DNA of 64,000 bases from an uncultured Bacteroides sp. (GCF_963678845.1 NZ_OY787466.1:248001-312000); one strand, 5' to 3'; numbered from the stretch's first letter, positions 1-8,423 are shown. Made by a program: numbers and translations. Notes: generated from the sequence alone by a model not told the origin.

Positions 1-710
1 AACTTAAAGTTATCTTTAGAACCTACTCCGTAACCTCCGGCTACAACGATTGGTGCTCCTTTGATATTAGTTTTTGATTTTTCTATGTGACGTTCAATGA
101 CTTTAACTACGTAATCAGTGTCTGCAACATATTTCTTCACTTCGTGACGGATTGCTTTTCCTTTATAATCATTAGAAAGGATTTGTTTTTTCATCACACC
201 TTCACGAACGGTTGCCATTTGTGGACGATGTTCAGGGTTAACAATGGTAGCAACGATGTTACCGCCAAAAGCAGGACGAATTTGATAAAGAAGATCCTTG
301 TAAACCTTGCCTTCTTTCTTTTCTTCGTGATCACCAATCTCAAGAGCAGTACAGTCGGCTGTTAATCCGCTGGTTAAAGCTGAAGAAACACGAGGACCCA
401 GGTCGCGACCAATAACGGTAGCACCCATTAAGCAGATCTGAGGTTTTTCCTCTTTGAAAAGGTTTACCAGGATAGATGTGTGTGGCAGTGAAGTGTATGG
501 ATAGAGTCCTTCTGCATCAAACACATGCAATTTGTCTACTCCATAAGGAATTGCCTGTTTTTCAATATCGTCTAATTTGTAACCGGCAACAACTGCCTCC
601 AACTGGCATTTTAACTGGTTAGCTAAAGAACGGCCTTTGGTAAGCAGTTCAAGGCTTACGTCAGCTATGATACCGTCTTCTATTTCGCAATATACAAATA
701 AATTGTTCAT
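1..710 (-). CDS. etfA: Electron transfer flavoprotein alpha subunit, 3' part missing at window edge
   Basis: Reading the minus strand from the ATG at 710 gives 236 codons with no stop, beginning MNNLFVYCEIEDGI and ending in VVAGGYGVGSKDNFK at the window edge. The N-terminal part is typical of EtfA (GATVIGRDLGPRVS, GLTADCTALE), and VVAGGYGVGSKDNF is the start of the FAD-binding domain of the alpha subunit. About 100 residues of that domain should lie to the left of the window. EtfA pairs with EtfB in the cytoplasm, carries FAD, and passes electrons between acyl-CoA dehydrogenases or similar partners and the electron-transfer chain. It lies 21 bp downstream of etfB on the same strand, so the two are one operon. 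The partner dehydrogenase is not visible here. Confidence 0.93.
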   Translation of the reverse strand, partial: MNNLFVYCEIEDGIIADVSLELLTKGRSLANQLKCQLEAVVAGYKLDDIEKQAIPYGVDKLHVFDAEGLYPYTSLPHTSILVNLFKEEKPQICLMGATVIGRDLGPRVSSALTSGLTADCTALEIGDHEEKKEGKVYKDLLYQIRPAFGGNIVATIVNPEHRPQMATVREGVMKKQILSNDYKGKAIRHEVKKYVADTDYVVKVIERHIEKSKTNIKGAPIVVAGGYGVGSKDNFK

Positions 711-731
711 TTTTAGTTCTTTCTTTAGTGA

Positions 732-1604
732 TTAACCAATCGTGTGATTTTCCAATAGTTCAACAATCATATCTTCCACTTCTCTGTCTGAAGCAGAAAT
801 GTTTTTGCTTTCTTTGGCTTGGAAAACAATGTTCTGAATTGCTTTAACTTTAGTAGGAGAACCGGAAAGACCGCATTGTTTAATATCTCCTTCTACGTCA
901 CTAACACTCCATTCTGCTAGGTTAAGATAATCTCTTGTGTCATACAAATCAGTGTAGTCAAGGTTGCCTTGTTGTTTCTCTGTCACTGTTTTGGCATGTT
1001 TGTATTTTTGCACGTACTTAGCATTACGAGGACGGCAGGAGGCAGCAGAACCGTTTACTGTAAGAACAATAGGAAGAGGGCCTTCTACTGTTTCTATACC
1101 ACCATCGATATGGCGTTTTACAGTAATGCGTCCATTTTCTACTTTTTCAATTTCTTCGGCATAAGTGATTTGAGTTAATCCTAGTTTTTCAGCAACCTGA
1201 GGACCAACCTGAGCGGTGTCACCATCAATAGCCTGGCGGCCACCAATAATCACATCATACTCTTTTATCTTACGTATTGCAGTGGCAAGTGCATAAGAAG
1301 TGGCCAATGTATCTGCACCGGCAAAAGCTCTGTCGGTTAGCAAATAACCATTATCGGCTCCGCGATATAGGCCTTCACGAATAATTTCTGCAGCGCGTCC
1401 AGGTCCCATAGTCAGAATAGTCACGGTAGAACCGGGGTGGGCATCTTTCAACCGAAGAGCCTGCTCAAGAGCATTAAGGTCTTCAGGGTTGAAGATGGCC
1501 GGAAGTGCCGCGCGATTAATCGTTCCGTCGGCTTTCATGGCATCTTTCCCAACGTTACGTGTGTCGGGAACTTGTTTTGCCAATACAATAATCTTTAAAC
1601 TCAT
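732..1604 (-). CDS. etfB: Electron transfer flavoprotein beta subunit
   Basis: The 290-residue product begins MSLKIIVLAKQVPDTRNVGKDAM, the classical EtfB N-terminus. It contains the nucleotide-binding stretch DVIIGGRQAIDGDTAQVGPQ and ends with helical sequence as expected for the beta subunit. Length is slightly above the usual 250-270 residues. The beta subunit binds AMP (or a second FAD in bifurcating types) and forms the EtfAB heterodimer with the gene 21 bp downstream. A Bacteroides-type promoter lies about 80 bp upstream. I cannot decide from sequence reading alone whether this EtfAB is bifurcating. Confidence 0.95.
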   Translation of the reverse strand: MSLKIIVLAKQVPDTRNVGKDAMKADGTINRAALPAIFNPEDLNALEQALRLKDAHPGSTVTILTMGPGRAAEIIREGLYRGADNGYLLTDRAFAGADTLATSYALATAIRKIKEYDVIIGGRQAIDGDTAQVGPQVAEKLGLTQITYAEEIEKVENGRITVKRHIDGGIETVEGPLPIVLTVNGSAASCRPRNAKYVQKYKHAKTVTEKQQGNLDYTDLYDTRDYLNLAEWSVSDVEGDIKQCGLSGSPTKVKAIQNIVFQAKESKNISASDREVEDMIVELLENHTIG

Positions 1605-1685
1605 GTTATTAATTTTAGTATTAGTATTTTATATATATTAGTAAGCTAACAAACTCTAATGATAACTTGCTTTACAATCAGCCTG

Positions 1686-1714
1686 CAAATTTACTCAAAC
1701 GGTTGATACTGCAA
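1686..1714 (-). promoter_or_regulatory. Bacteroides-type promoter of etfBA
   Basis: On the minus strand a -33 TTG (1714-1712), an 18-bp spacer and a -7 element TAAATTTG (1693-1686) match the Bacteroides pattern TTG-N18-20-TAnnTTTG. It would give a leader of roughly 75 nt before etfB. Confidence 0.6.
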
Positions 1715-1811
1715 AATAATATTCTCTAAAAATGCACAAGTTTAAGTTTTTTGAGCAGTTGAATAGACAAAAATTAATCGGATAAAAGAAATACAGATAA
1801 TGATAACATTG

Positions 1812-1819
1812 TATCTTTG
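1812..1819 (+). promoter_or_regulatory. -7 promoter element of the alcohol dehydrogenase gene
   Basis: TATCTTTG is a perfect TAnnTTTG -7 box; no clear -33 TTG is visible at the right distance. Its position rules out a TTG start at 1817 and supports the ATG at 1844. Confidence 0.55.
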
Positions 1820-1843
1820 TCATGTGATTTAAAAAGATTAGCA

Positions 1844-3016
1844 ATGAATAATTTTGTATTTTACAGCCCAACTGAATTTGTTTTTGGCAAAGATACCGAG
1901 TCTACGACTGGTAAGTTATTAAAGAAATACGGAGCTGAAAAAGTATTGGTGCTTTATGGTGGAGGATCGGTCATTAAGAGTGGCTTGATGAACAGAATTG
2001 AGGAATCATTGAAAAGTGAAGGTGTTTCTTATATTACTTTAGGTGGTGTGCAACCCAATCCACTTGATACGAAAGTGTATGAAGGAATCGGACTTTGCCG
2101 TAAGGAAAAGGTTAATTTTATATTGGCTGTAGGTGGTGGTAGTGTCATTGATACTGCTAAAGCAATTGCTGCCGGAGTTCCTTATGATGGTGACTTCTGG
2201 GACTTTTATAATAAAGGAGTGGCAATAATCTCTGCATTGAAGGTTGCTACTGTGCTTACAATTCCTGCAGCCGGAAGTGAGGGCTCGGGTAATACGGTTA
2301 TCACAAAAGAAGAAGGTTCTATTAAGTTGGGAACTGGTTCGCCATTATTGCGTCCGGTTTTCTCTGTAATGAATCCAGTGCTGACTTATACTCTTCCTCT
2401 GTTTCAGACAGCTTGCGGAATAGCAGATATGATGGCTCATGTAATGGAACGCTATTTCACAAATACCGAAGGTGTAGAAATTAGCAGTCGGTTATCAGAA
2501 GCTGTTTTGCAAACAATAATAAAAGAAGCCCCGATTGTTATGAACGAACCGGAGAATTATGATGCAAGAGCAAACATTATGTGGGCAGGAACAATCGCTC
2601 ATAATGGAACTTGCGGGGTAGGGCGTGAAGAAGATTGGGCTACCCACTTGCTGGAGCATGAACTTAGTGCACTTTATAATGTAACTCATGGTGCCGGACT
2701 AGCTGTTATGTTTCCTGCATGGATGACTTATTTGGCCGACTTTAATCCTGATATGCTTGCTCAATATGCTGTTCGTGTATGGGGCATTCCTGATTCAGAC
2801 GATAAAAAAGCTGTTGCCTTGAAAGGTGTTGAGGCTTTAAAGAATTTCTTCTCTTCGATAGGTTTACCTGTTTCATTCAAGGAATTGGGTGCAAAAGAAG
2901 AGGATATTGATCTGTTAGTGAAAAGACTTCACGATAATAAAGGGGAAACTGTAGGATTCTTTAAGAAACTCACCAGAGAAGACTCCTGTAAGATTTATCA
3001 GATTGCAGCGAGGTAA
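1844..3016 (+). CDS. Iron-containing alcohol dehydrogenase, YqhD/butanol dehydrogenase type
   Basis: The product (390 residues from the ATG at 1844, MNNFVFYSPTEFVFGKDTE) is a group III, iron- or zinc-dependent NAD(P)H alcohol dehydrogenase. The nucleotide-binding GGGSVIDTAKAIAAG is near residue 95. The metal ligands are in GIADMMAHVMERYF and in EDWATHLLEHELSALYNVTHG, with the expected Asp and three His residues. Such enzymes reduce aldehydes to alcohols in the cytoplasm and often detoxify reactive aldehydes. The open frame extends upstream to a TTG at 1817, but that codon overlaps the -7 promoter, so 1844 is preferred. It is divergent from etfBA and convergent with the small cassette genes; the hairpin at 3030-3066 terminates it. 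Confidence 0.9.
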   Translation: MNNFVFYSPTEFVFGKDTESTTGKLLKKYGAEKVLVLYGGGSVIKSGLMNRIEESLKSEGVSYITLGGVQPNPLDTKVYEGIGLCRKEKVNFILAVGGGSVIDTAKAIAAGVPYDGDFWDFYNKGVAIISALKVATVLTIPAAGSEGSGNTVITKEEGSIKLGTGSPLLRPVFSVMNPVLTYTLPLFQTACGIADMMAHVMERYFTNTEGVEISSRLSEAVLQTIIKEAPIVMNEPENYDARANIMWAGTIAHNGTCGVGREEDWATHLLEHELSALYNVTHGAGLAVMFPAWMTYLADFNPDMLAQYAVRVWGIPDSDDKKAVALKGVEALKNFFSSIGLPVSFKELGAKEEDIDLLVKRLHDNKGETVGFFKKLTREDSCKIYQIAAR

Positions 3017-3020
3017 TTAT

Positions 3021-3092
3021 AAAACAAAAAGGTTCGGATAGTATCAAAAACTACCCGAACCTTCTTTATTTCTTAGATAGAAAAGAATATCT
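3021..3092. repeat. Direct repeat A, copy 1 (contains terminator hairpin)
   Basis: This 72-bp stretch recurs at 4802-4873 with 68 of 72 positions identical by eye. The core is a hairpin (AAGGTTCGGATAGT / ACTACCCGAACCTT, 3029-3063) followed by CTTTATTT, so it can act as a bidirectional terminator. It closes the alcohol dehydrogenase gene from one side and the 85-residue gene from the other. Confidence 0.9.
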
Positions 3093-3348
3093 AATTATAA
3101 TACAGCTTATCAATGATACTTTCCAGAATTACTCCAATCTTTGTTGGTTCGTAATTTTCATCAAAATGCAATCCCACTATATCTCCGGCAAGCTCTCTGA
3201 TTTCATCACCAATATCTTCGTCCATAACTACTTTTATAGTATCATCTTCGGCGATTATGCTAATTTGCTGTAGTAGATCTTCTCTTTCCGCTAATAGAGT
3301 GTTAACGATAAAGTCATACTCATCTTTACTTAATTCATAATGTCTCAT
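3091..3348 (-). CDS. Small acidic hypothetical protein, possible immunity-type protein
   Basis: An 85-residue acidic protein (MRHYELSKDEYDFIVNTLL...) with no signal peptide or membrane segment. I do not recognise the family. It is preceded by AGAAGGAG about 8 bases before the ATG, an unusually strong Shine-Dalgarno for this kind of genome. It is the last gene of a three-gene minus-strand cassette lying between the two A repeats, and its stop codon overlaps the end of repeat A copy 1. Its small size, acidity and position beside an Imm40-like gene make an immunity or antidote role possible, but that is inference from context only. Confidence 0.6.
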   Translation of the reverse strand: MRHYELSKDEYDFIVNTLLAEREDLLQQISIIAEDDTIKVVMDEDIGDEIRELAGDIVGLHFDENYEPTKIGVILESIIDKLYYN

Positions 3349-3370
3349 TGACTGGCTCCTTCTAAATTAA

Positions 3371-3428
3371 ATATTAGTTCCTATGTTTGTAGATCAAAAA
3401 CATAGGAACTAACCATATAGTTATTTAG
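3371..3428. repeat. Direct repeat B, copy 1, with terminator hairpin
   Basis: The hairpin TAGTTCCTATGTTT (3375-3388) / AAACATAGGAACTA (3398-3411) has perfect 14-bp arms. The same arms and similar flanks recur at 3861-3918, so the 127-residue gene sits between two copies. It lies directly behind that gene and probably terminates it. Confidence 0.85.
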
Positions 3429-3808
3429 TAGTTGTTATAATAATCTTTATAAAAATCTGTTCTATGAGGGATATCTAGTACCAGGATAAAAAGGATAGTA
3501 CCTTGTTTATCTTCAATATGATATTTTCTAATATATGATTCTGCTGCCAAACAACTTCTTTGCGCATAATCGTTACTGGATTCGTCTATATTTCTATTAC
3601 AATACCAATTATCGTAAGTAAGATGAAATTTACCTTTATCGTCCATAATACAAACATCTCCTCCTAGTATCGGGACTTTTAAATTATAAAGCTTTGCTAT
3701 CGCTATCAAAGAGTTGATTCTGTTATGTCCCCAAGCCCCTAATCCTTCTTTAGTAAGTGAAATCCCATTTCTTAACATGATTTCATCTACACGATCTAAT
3801 TTATCCAT
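3425..3808 (-). CDS. Imm40-like immunity protein candidate
   Basis: The 127-residue protein has no export signal. The central part, with ISLTKEGLGAWG, VPILGGDVCIMDD and LTYDNWYCNRN, resembles the Imm40 family of immunity proteins, which I recall as having a conserved LGGDV and an aromatic YDNWY stretch. Immunity proteins of that type neutralise toxins delivered by contact-dependent or type VI systems. No toxin gene, Rhs protein or secretion gene is present in the window, so this would be an orphan immunity gene. The gene is bracketed by the two B repeats, as if it were a unit that moved or duplicated with its terminator. Assignment is from remembered motif pattern, not from an alignment. Confidence 0.5.
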   Translation of the reverse strand: MDKLDRVDEIMLRNGISLTKEGLGAWGHNRINSLIAIAKLYNLKVPILGGDVCIMDDKGKFHLTYDNWYCNRNIDESSNDYAQRSCLAAESYIRKYHIEDKQGTILFILVLDIPHRTDFYKDYYNNY

Positions 3809-3860
3809 AGTTGAGGTTTATCTTATTTTTGATATAATTACTTACTTTAAATAGAATAAA

Positions 3861-3918
3861 ATAATAGTTCCTATGTTTTTTGATATACAAACATAGGAAC
3901 TAAATATATAGTTTTTTT
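3861..3918. repeat. Direct repeat B, copy 2, with terminator hairpin
   Basis: The second copy of repeat B has the same 14-bp arms (3865-3878 and 3889-3902) with a slightly different loop, followed on the other side by a similar ATATAGTT stretch. It sits directly downstream of the 272-residue gene on the minus strand. Confidence 0.85.
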
Positions 3919-3925
3919 ATAAATT

Positions 3926-4744
3926 TTAGAATTTGACGTATCCGTTTTTATCTATCACAAACTGAGAATAATACAACACTTCACTATTTTCTTCTTTTAT
4001 TTTCAATTTAGTGAGTAACTGTCCCGGCATATCAACATTAAGAAAACCCATTTCTACTCGGTAAAAATGATTTCCTTGCATAAGATATGATTTTATATCA
4101 GTACTTGTATCGATACCACTATTTTTTTCAGAGAGTGATATCATTGAATAAAGTCGATTGTTTTTAATATTACACAAAATAAGAGACTTCATAAATTCAT
4201 TTTTATGCCAAAAATCTGATTCTCGTTCCAATAAAACAAGACTTTGAATACCTGGCTGTAAAGTTAGTTTTCCGCAAAAGAACAGTTCAACCTTATTAAG
4301 GGTTGTATCAACACCGATTCCCATATATTCATCTCCCATGAGATTCTTATAAAACTCTTCCGAACTTGCTATATATTCCTTCATAAAATAATGAAAGAAT
4401 TTCTCATGATGTTTTTTAAAGTTCACTTTTTTAGCTATACGATCAGCATCGTAAGTGTCGAATTTGATTTTCTCAGACAATACGGATGTGTTAAAAGGAA
4501 TAGTATCTGGTATTGAATAATTCTTAAAGAAAACACCTCTATCGCTCCTTATCATATAGTAACATTTAGGTGACTTATTGCAACTGATGCAGCAAAGTAT
4601 TACTAAAAATAGAAAACAGTTTTTTACCACGGTCCTTGTATTACTTAGTTTGTCTGCTTTTGTGAGTAAGTCCTTTTCCTTTATTTCGGAACATGAAAAA
4701 AGAAAAAGGATGGGCAATGTAATTAGTAAATATATGTATTTCAC
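3926..4744 (-). CDS. Putative lipoprotein with two tandem signal sequences
   Basis: The 272-residue product begins with a complete lipoprotein signal (MKYIYLLITLPILFLFSC) and, after about 25 charged residues, a second one (NCFLFLVILCCISC followed by NK). The mature part (from about residue 56) is soluble-looking and mixed alpha/beta; I do not recognise the family. The second signal is preceded by AAGGACC and a GTG codon, so an internal start near 4628 could give a normal single-signal lipoprotein. The simplest reading is that the first 40 or so residues are the 5' stub of another lipoprotein gene fused in frame. It is the first gene of the cassette between the A repeats. Confidence 0.6.
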   Translation of the reverse strand: MKYIYLLITLPILFLFSCSEIKEKDLLTKADKLSNTRTVVKNCFLFLVILCCISCNKSPKCYYMIRSDRGVFFKNYSIPDTIPFNTSVLSEKIKFDTYDADRIAKKVNFKKHHEKFFHYFMKEYIASSEEFYKNLMGDEYMGIGVDTTLNKVELFFCGKLTLQPGIQSLVLLERESDFWHKNEFMKSLILCNIKNNRLYSMISLSEKNSGIDTSTDIKSYLMQGNHFYRVEMGFLNVDMPGQLLTKLKIKEENSEVLYYSQFVIDKNGYVKF

Positions 4745-4801
4745 TTATGTGGTTTGTTTTTACAAAAATAGTGAATATTTATAAATAAAAACAATGTTTT
4801 A

Positions 4802-4873
4802 AAAACAAAAAGGTTCGGATAGTACTAAAAACTACCCGAACCTTCTTTATTTCTTAGATAGAAGAAAATATCT
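4802..4873. repeat. Direct repeat A, copy 2 (contains terminator hairpin)
   Basis: Second copy of the 72-bp repeat, 1,781 bp from the first. The hairpin spans about 4810-4844 and is followed by CTTTATTT on the plus strand. It lies 14 bp beyond the stop codon of the C1 peptidase gene and would terminate it. Confidence 0.9.
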
Positions 4874-4886
4874 TCAATCGCGAATA

Positions 4887-6080
4887 TTACAACTTAATCC
4901 CCAGCTTATCAGCAATCTCTTTAGGAAGAGCGCTTTTGTGAACAAGGATGTTTATCGTTTTATACTTAACAAATGCTTTAGAAGCATACCATGTTCCTTT
5001 GTACTTGTTGTCAGTTCCCCAGGAGTTCTTTACCATATAGTAATCTTTACCGTTCTGGTCTTTAGCGATACCGTAGATAAGCATACCGTGATCGTCTGTT
5101 GTTTCCCAGTTGTCAAAGCCTTCCTGACGCATTTTCTGATTAATTTCTTTCTCAGGTCTTGGTTTAGCAGTCAGTTCCTTGTTCTTTTCTTCTTTAGTTA
5201 AGCCAGTCCAGCGAGCCATGTCCGATCCGCTTAAATCACTAGTCTTAATTTCTTGAGGAACTACAGCAATACCGTTGCGGGTAAATCCTGTTTCGCTTAC
5301 GTCGCTTCCCCATGCTACTGTGTATCCATTGCTTACAGCATTGTCTATTACCGCCATAAACTCATCAAGAGGCAAGTTGTATGATTCGCCGTTACGCCAG
5401 TTGTCTTCAATCTCAAGAGCAAACTGAGTATAGAATGGGTGGTGAGTGAAAGAAGTCAGTGAAACATAATCGTCTGTATTCAGCTCAAGTTCTCTCGCGA
5501 ATGCTTTTGCATCGTATTTCTTTCCGTTATAATTGAAATATTCAGGACGAGCGCCAAGATAGTTGCTAACCACAGCATCGAATCCTCTTTTCCATACCGG
5601 AGTAAGTTTCTTTAAAGAAGAATTTTTGGCAATAGCATCAAGATATCCTTTCATCACAGCATCCAGTTCGTTGTGAACAGGAAGAGAGTCACCATAATGC
5701 AATCCTGTCATGGCTTCCTGAGGTTCCAGTCCGTAGTTCTTCAAACAGTACATCACATCGTAAAAGCTACCTCCGGGAGCGAAAGAACTTTCACCGTGGA
5801 GGCGTACATATCTTTCTGCGCGGTCTTCCATAGTGTGGTGAACAATATACATTTCAGAAAGGTCGTAGGTACCTTTACCTTTGCGAAGTAACTCTGATTC
5901 AAGGAACGCAGCACCCGAAAAACTCCAGCAAGTACTTGAGCGATTCTGATTCTTAATTGATGTAATAGGGTTTTCCTTTACTGTAGTGAAAACAAATCCT
6001 TCTTCTTTTTTAGCTTTTTCTTTTGCTGTAGCACTAAGAGCAAGAGCTGCAAAAAGAGCGATACTAACAATCTTTTTCAT
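4887..6080 (-). CDS. Exported C1B family cysteine peptidase (bleomycin hydrolase/PepC-like)
   Basis: The 397-residue protein starts with a signal peptide (MKKIVSIALFAALALSATAK). The papain-like triad is visible: Gln45 and Cys51 in NQNRSSTCWSFSG, His in DDHGMLIYGIAKD near residue 335, and Asn in MVKNSWGTDNKYKG near 355. The spacing and the sequence between them match the C1B (aminopeptidase C/bleomycin hydrolase) branch rather than classical papain. Unlike cytoplasmic PepC it is exported, so a role in peptide trimming in the periplasm or outside is likely. A -7 box TATCTTTG lies on the minus strand at 6119-6112. Confidence 0.9.
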   Translation of the reverse strand: MKKIVSIALFAALALSATAKEKAKKEEGFVFTTVKENPITSIKNQNRSSTCWSFSGAAFLESELLRKGKGTYDLSEMYIVHHTMEDRAERYVRLHGESSFAPGGSFYDVMYCLKNYGLEPQEAMTGLHYGDSLPVHNELDAVMKGYLDAIAKNSSLKKLTPVWKRGFDAVVSNYLGARPEYFNYNGKKYDAKAFARELELNTDDYVSLTSFTHHPFYTQFALEIEDNWRNGESYNLPLDEFMAVIDNAVSNGYTVAWGSDVSETGFTRNGIAVVPQEIKTSDLSGSDMARWTGLTKEEKNKELTAKPRPEKEINQKMRQEGFDNWETTDDHGMLIYGIAKDQNGKDYYMVKNSWGTDNKYKGTWYASKAFVKYKTINILVHKSALPKEIADKLGIKL

Positions 6081-6111
6081 AAAATCTTCTTATATTTATT
6101 ATATTTGTGGG

Positions 6112-6119
6112 CAAAGATA
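6112..6119 (-). promoter_or_regulatory. -7 promoter element of the C1B peptidase gene
   Basis: TATCTTTG on the minus strand, 32 bp before the ATG, matches TAnnTTTG. No good -33 TTG is seen at 18-21 bp. Confidence 0.45.
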
Positions 6120-6180
6120 AGTAATGGAGAATTAAAAAATATTATTTTTGTTAAGAAATTCAGATTAATTAAAGAGAAGT

Positions 6181-8376
6181 GTGAGCAAAGTTAAGAAGGA
6201 CTATGTAATTTACTTTATCATGCTGGTGTTATTCTCCGGTATGATTTATGTTGCGTTGAATCAAGGTGAAGAACGCTTTAATCATTTTTCTTTAGCACAT
6301 GTTTCACCAGGAGCAACAGGAGATAGCTTTCAGATGTTCCAGAGCATATTGATAGAAAAAATAAATAGTCCGTTTACTATTCTGTTGTTGCAGATAATAG
6401 TGGTATTGGTTACTGTTCGTCTTTTTTCTTACCTATTTAAATATATAGGCCAACCGGGAGTCATTGGTGAGATTGTGGCGGGAATAGTGCTTGGCCCGTC
6501 ATTATTTGGTTACCTTTTTCCTGATTTTTTTGGATTTCTTTTTCGCCCCGGATCGTTGGGAAACCTTCAGCTAGTCAGTCAGATTGGACTGATTCTATTT
6601 ATGTTTGTTATTGGTATGGAGGTGGATTTCAGTACGCTGAAAAATAAAATCAACGAAACACTCGTCATTAGTCATGCGGGGATATTTGTACCTTTTTTCC
6701 TGGGAATACTTTCTTCGTACTGGATTTATGAAGAGTATGCTGCTCAGCAAACTGCCTTTCTGCCTTTTGCCCTTTTTATAGGTATCTCAATGAGTATAAC
6801 GGCATTCCCTGTTCTCGCGCGTATTCTTCAGGAGAAAAATATGACAAAAACACCAATTGGAATAATCTCTATTGCTTCAGCGGCAAATGATGATGTGACT
6901 GCCTGGTGCTTACTGGCAGTTGTTATTGCTATTGCGAAGGCCGGAACATTAGGTAGCGCTTTATATTCGGTGGCGCTTACTATTCTTTATATCGCTGTTA
7001 TGTTTACGGTTGTTCGTCCATTCCTTAAAAAGATTGGAAATCTGTATGCTAATAAAGAAGTGATAAATAAAACGTTTGTTGGGTTTATCTTTATAATTCT
7101 GGTAGCTTCTTCCACATTAACCGAGATTCTTGGCATACATGCTTTATTTGGTGCTTTTATTGCAGGAGTAGTGATGCCAGCTAATTTTGGATTCCGCAAA
7201 GTAATGATGGAGAAAGTGGAGGATGTTTCTCTTGTTTTTTTCCTTCCTTTGTTCTTTGCTTTTACAGGTTTGCATACTGAGATCGGACTAATAAATAGTC
7301 CCGGATTATTAGGCGTATTAGCATTGCTGGTAGCTGTTGCTATTATAGGAAAGCTTGGAGGCTGTACCATCGCTGCCCGTTTGGTGGGAGAGTCGTGGAA
7401 AAATAGTTTTATTGTGGGAACGCTGATGAATACCCGGGGATTAATGCAACTTGTTGCATTGAATATTGGATATGAAATGGGCATTCTTCCTCCTTCTATT
7501 TTTGTAATCCTCATTATTATGGCTTTAGTCACTACCTTTATGACTACTCCTATTCTTACTTTAGTAGAAAAAATATTTGAGATAAAGACACCGGTGATAA
7601 GCCTTACAAAGAAGCTTGTTTTATGTTTTGGCAGAATAGAATCGGGACGTGATTTGCTGGCTATATATGAATTACTTTTTGGTCCAAGGTTGCAACAGAA
7701 AGAGGTTATTGCTGCTCACTATACACTTGGAACAGATGTAAATCCGGTGCAAGCTAAGCAATACGAGGAAGAAAGTTTTAAATTGCTTAATAAAGAGGCA
7801 CAAAGAATATCTGTTAATGTCGATTGTCGTTACAAAGTAACCGATAAGCTGGTGCAGGATATGGCACATTTAGTGGAAATTGAAAATCCCGATTTGCTAT
7901 TATTGGGAGCAGGAAGTAATTATATGATGGAGGGCGGTACCAAGGTAATTCCTTTATTAGGTTTGTTCCGAAATAAGATTGATGATATTATAGATCAGGT
8001 GAAGTGTGATGTAGCTGTTTTCGTTAACCGCGATTACAGATATGACGGTGTAGCCATGGTGCTTGGTGGGTCAATGGACTCTTTCATGCTCTTTTATCTG
8101 GAATCATTGCTGATGAATGAAATAAAAGATATTCATCTTTATCAATTTGTGGGCGATGAAAGATTTACGAAGAAAATCAACGACTTGTTAGAGAGATATC
8201 CGGAACAGGTTATTCTGCATCCCGTTCACGACTTATCCGAAATATCTTATAAACAAATGGGCGGACTGTTAATTCTGAGCCATACAGTTTGTGAGAAAGT
8301 TGCTGAAGATAAGGAAGAATATGAATCTTTGCCATCATTGCTGGTAATGAGTTCCAAAAGTGTGGCTAAGGGTTAA
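6181..8376 (+). CDS. CPA2-type cation/proton antiporter with C-terminal stress-type domain
   Basis: The 731-residue membrane protein (GTG start) has about 13 hydrophobic segments in residues 10-460. Family motifs include GQPGVIGEIVAGIVLGPS, FVIGMEVD, SMSITAFPVLARIL and an adjacent Asp pair in ASAANDDVTAWC, which is the ion-binding position in electrogenic CPA2 antiporters. Residues from about 470 on are cytoplasmic and resemble tandem universal-stress-protein folds (LLLLGAGSN, VAVFVNRDY), a common regulatory tail in this family. It probably exchanges Na+ or K+ for H+ in the inner membrane. It begins about 100 bp from the divergent peptidase gene; the lipase gene follows after 47 bp and may be co-transcribed. 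Confidence 0.88.
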   Translation: MSKVKKDYVIYFIMLVLFSGMIYVALNQGEERFNHFSLAHVSPGATGDSFQMFQSILIEKINSPFTILLLQIIVVLVTVRLFSYLFKYIGQPGVIGEIVAGIVLGPSLFGYLFPDFFGFLFRPGSLGNLQLVSQIGLILFMFVIGMEVDFSTLKNKINETLVISHAGIFVPFFLGILSSYWIYEEYAAQQTAFLPFALFIGISMSITAFPVLARILQEKNMTKTPIGIISIASAANDDVTAWCLLAVVIAIAKAGTLGSALYSVALTILYIAVMFTVVRPFLKKIGNLYANKEVINKTFVGFIFIILVASSTLTEILGIHALFGAFIAGVVMPANFGFRKVMMEKVEDVSLVFFLPLFFAFTGLHTEIGLINSPGLLGVLALLVAVAIIGKLGGCTIAARLVGESWKNSFIVGTLMNTRGLMQLVALNIGYEMGILPPSIFVILIIMALVTTFMTTPILTLVEKIFEIKTPVISLTKKLVLCFGRIESGRDLLAIYELLFGPRLQQKEVIAAHYTLGTDVNPVQAKQYEEESFKLLNKEAQRISVNVDCRYKVTDKLVQDMAHLVEIENPDLLLLGAGSNYMMEGGTKVIPLLGLFRNKIDDIIDQVKCDVAVFVNRDYRYDGVAMVLGGSMDSFMLFYLESLLMNEIKDIHLYQFVGDERFTKKINDLLERYPEQVILHPVHDLSEISYKQMGGLLILSHTVCEKVAEDKEEYESLPSLLVMSSKSVAKG

Positions 8377-8423
8377 AAAGGATTTCCTTTCTGATTTTTA
8401 CGCTGAATATTAATATATTAAAG

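Noticed and set aside
1817..1843. TTG start for the alcohol dehydrogenase
   Set aside because: The codon overlaps the -7 promoter box, and family members begin at MNNFVFYSPTEF.
3021..4873. The A repeats as a target duplication of a transposon
   Set aside because: 72 bp is far too long for a target duplication, there is no transposase or integrase, and the repeat is itself a terminator of the flanking genes.
6987..7532. 181-residue open frame on the minus strand
   Set aside because: It is antisense to the antiporter gene; its composition reflects the opposite strand of hydrophobic codons.
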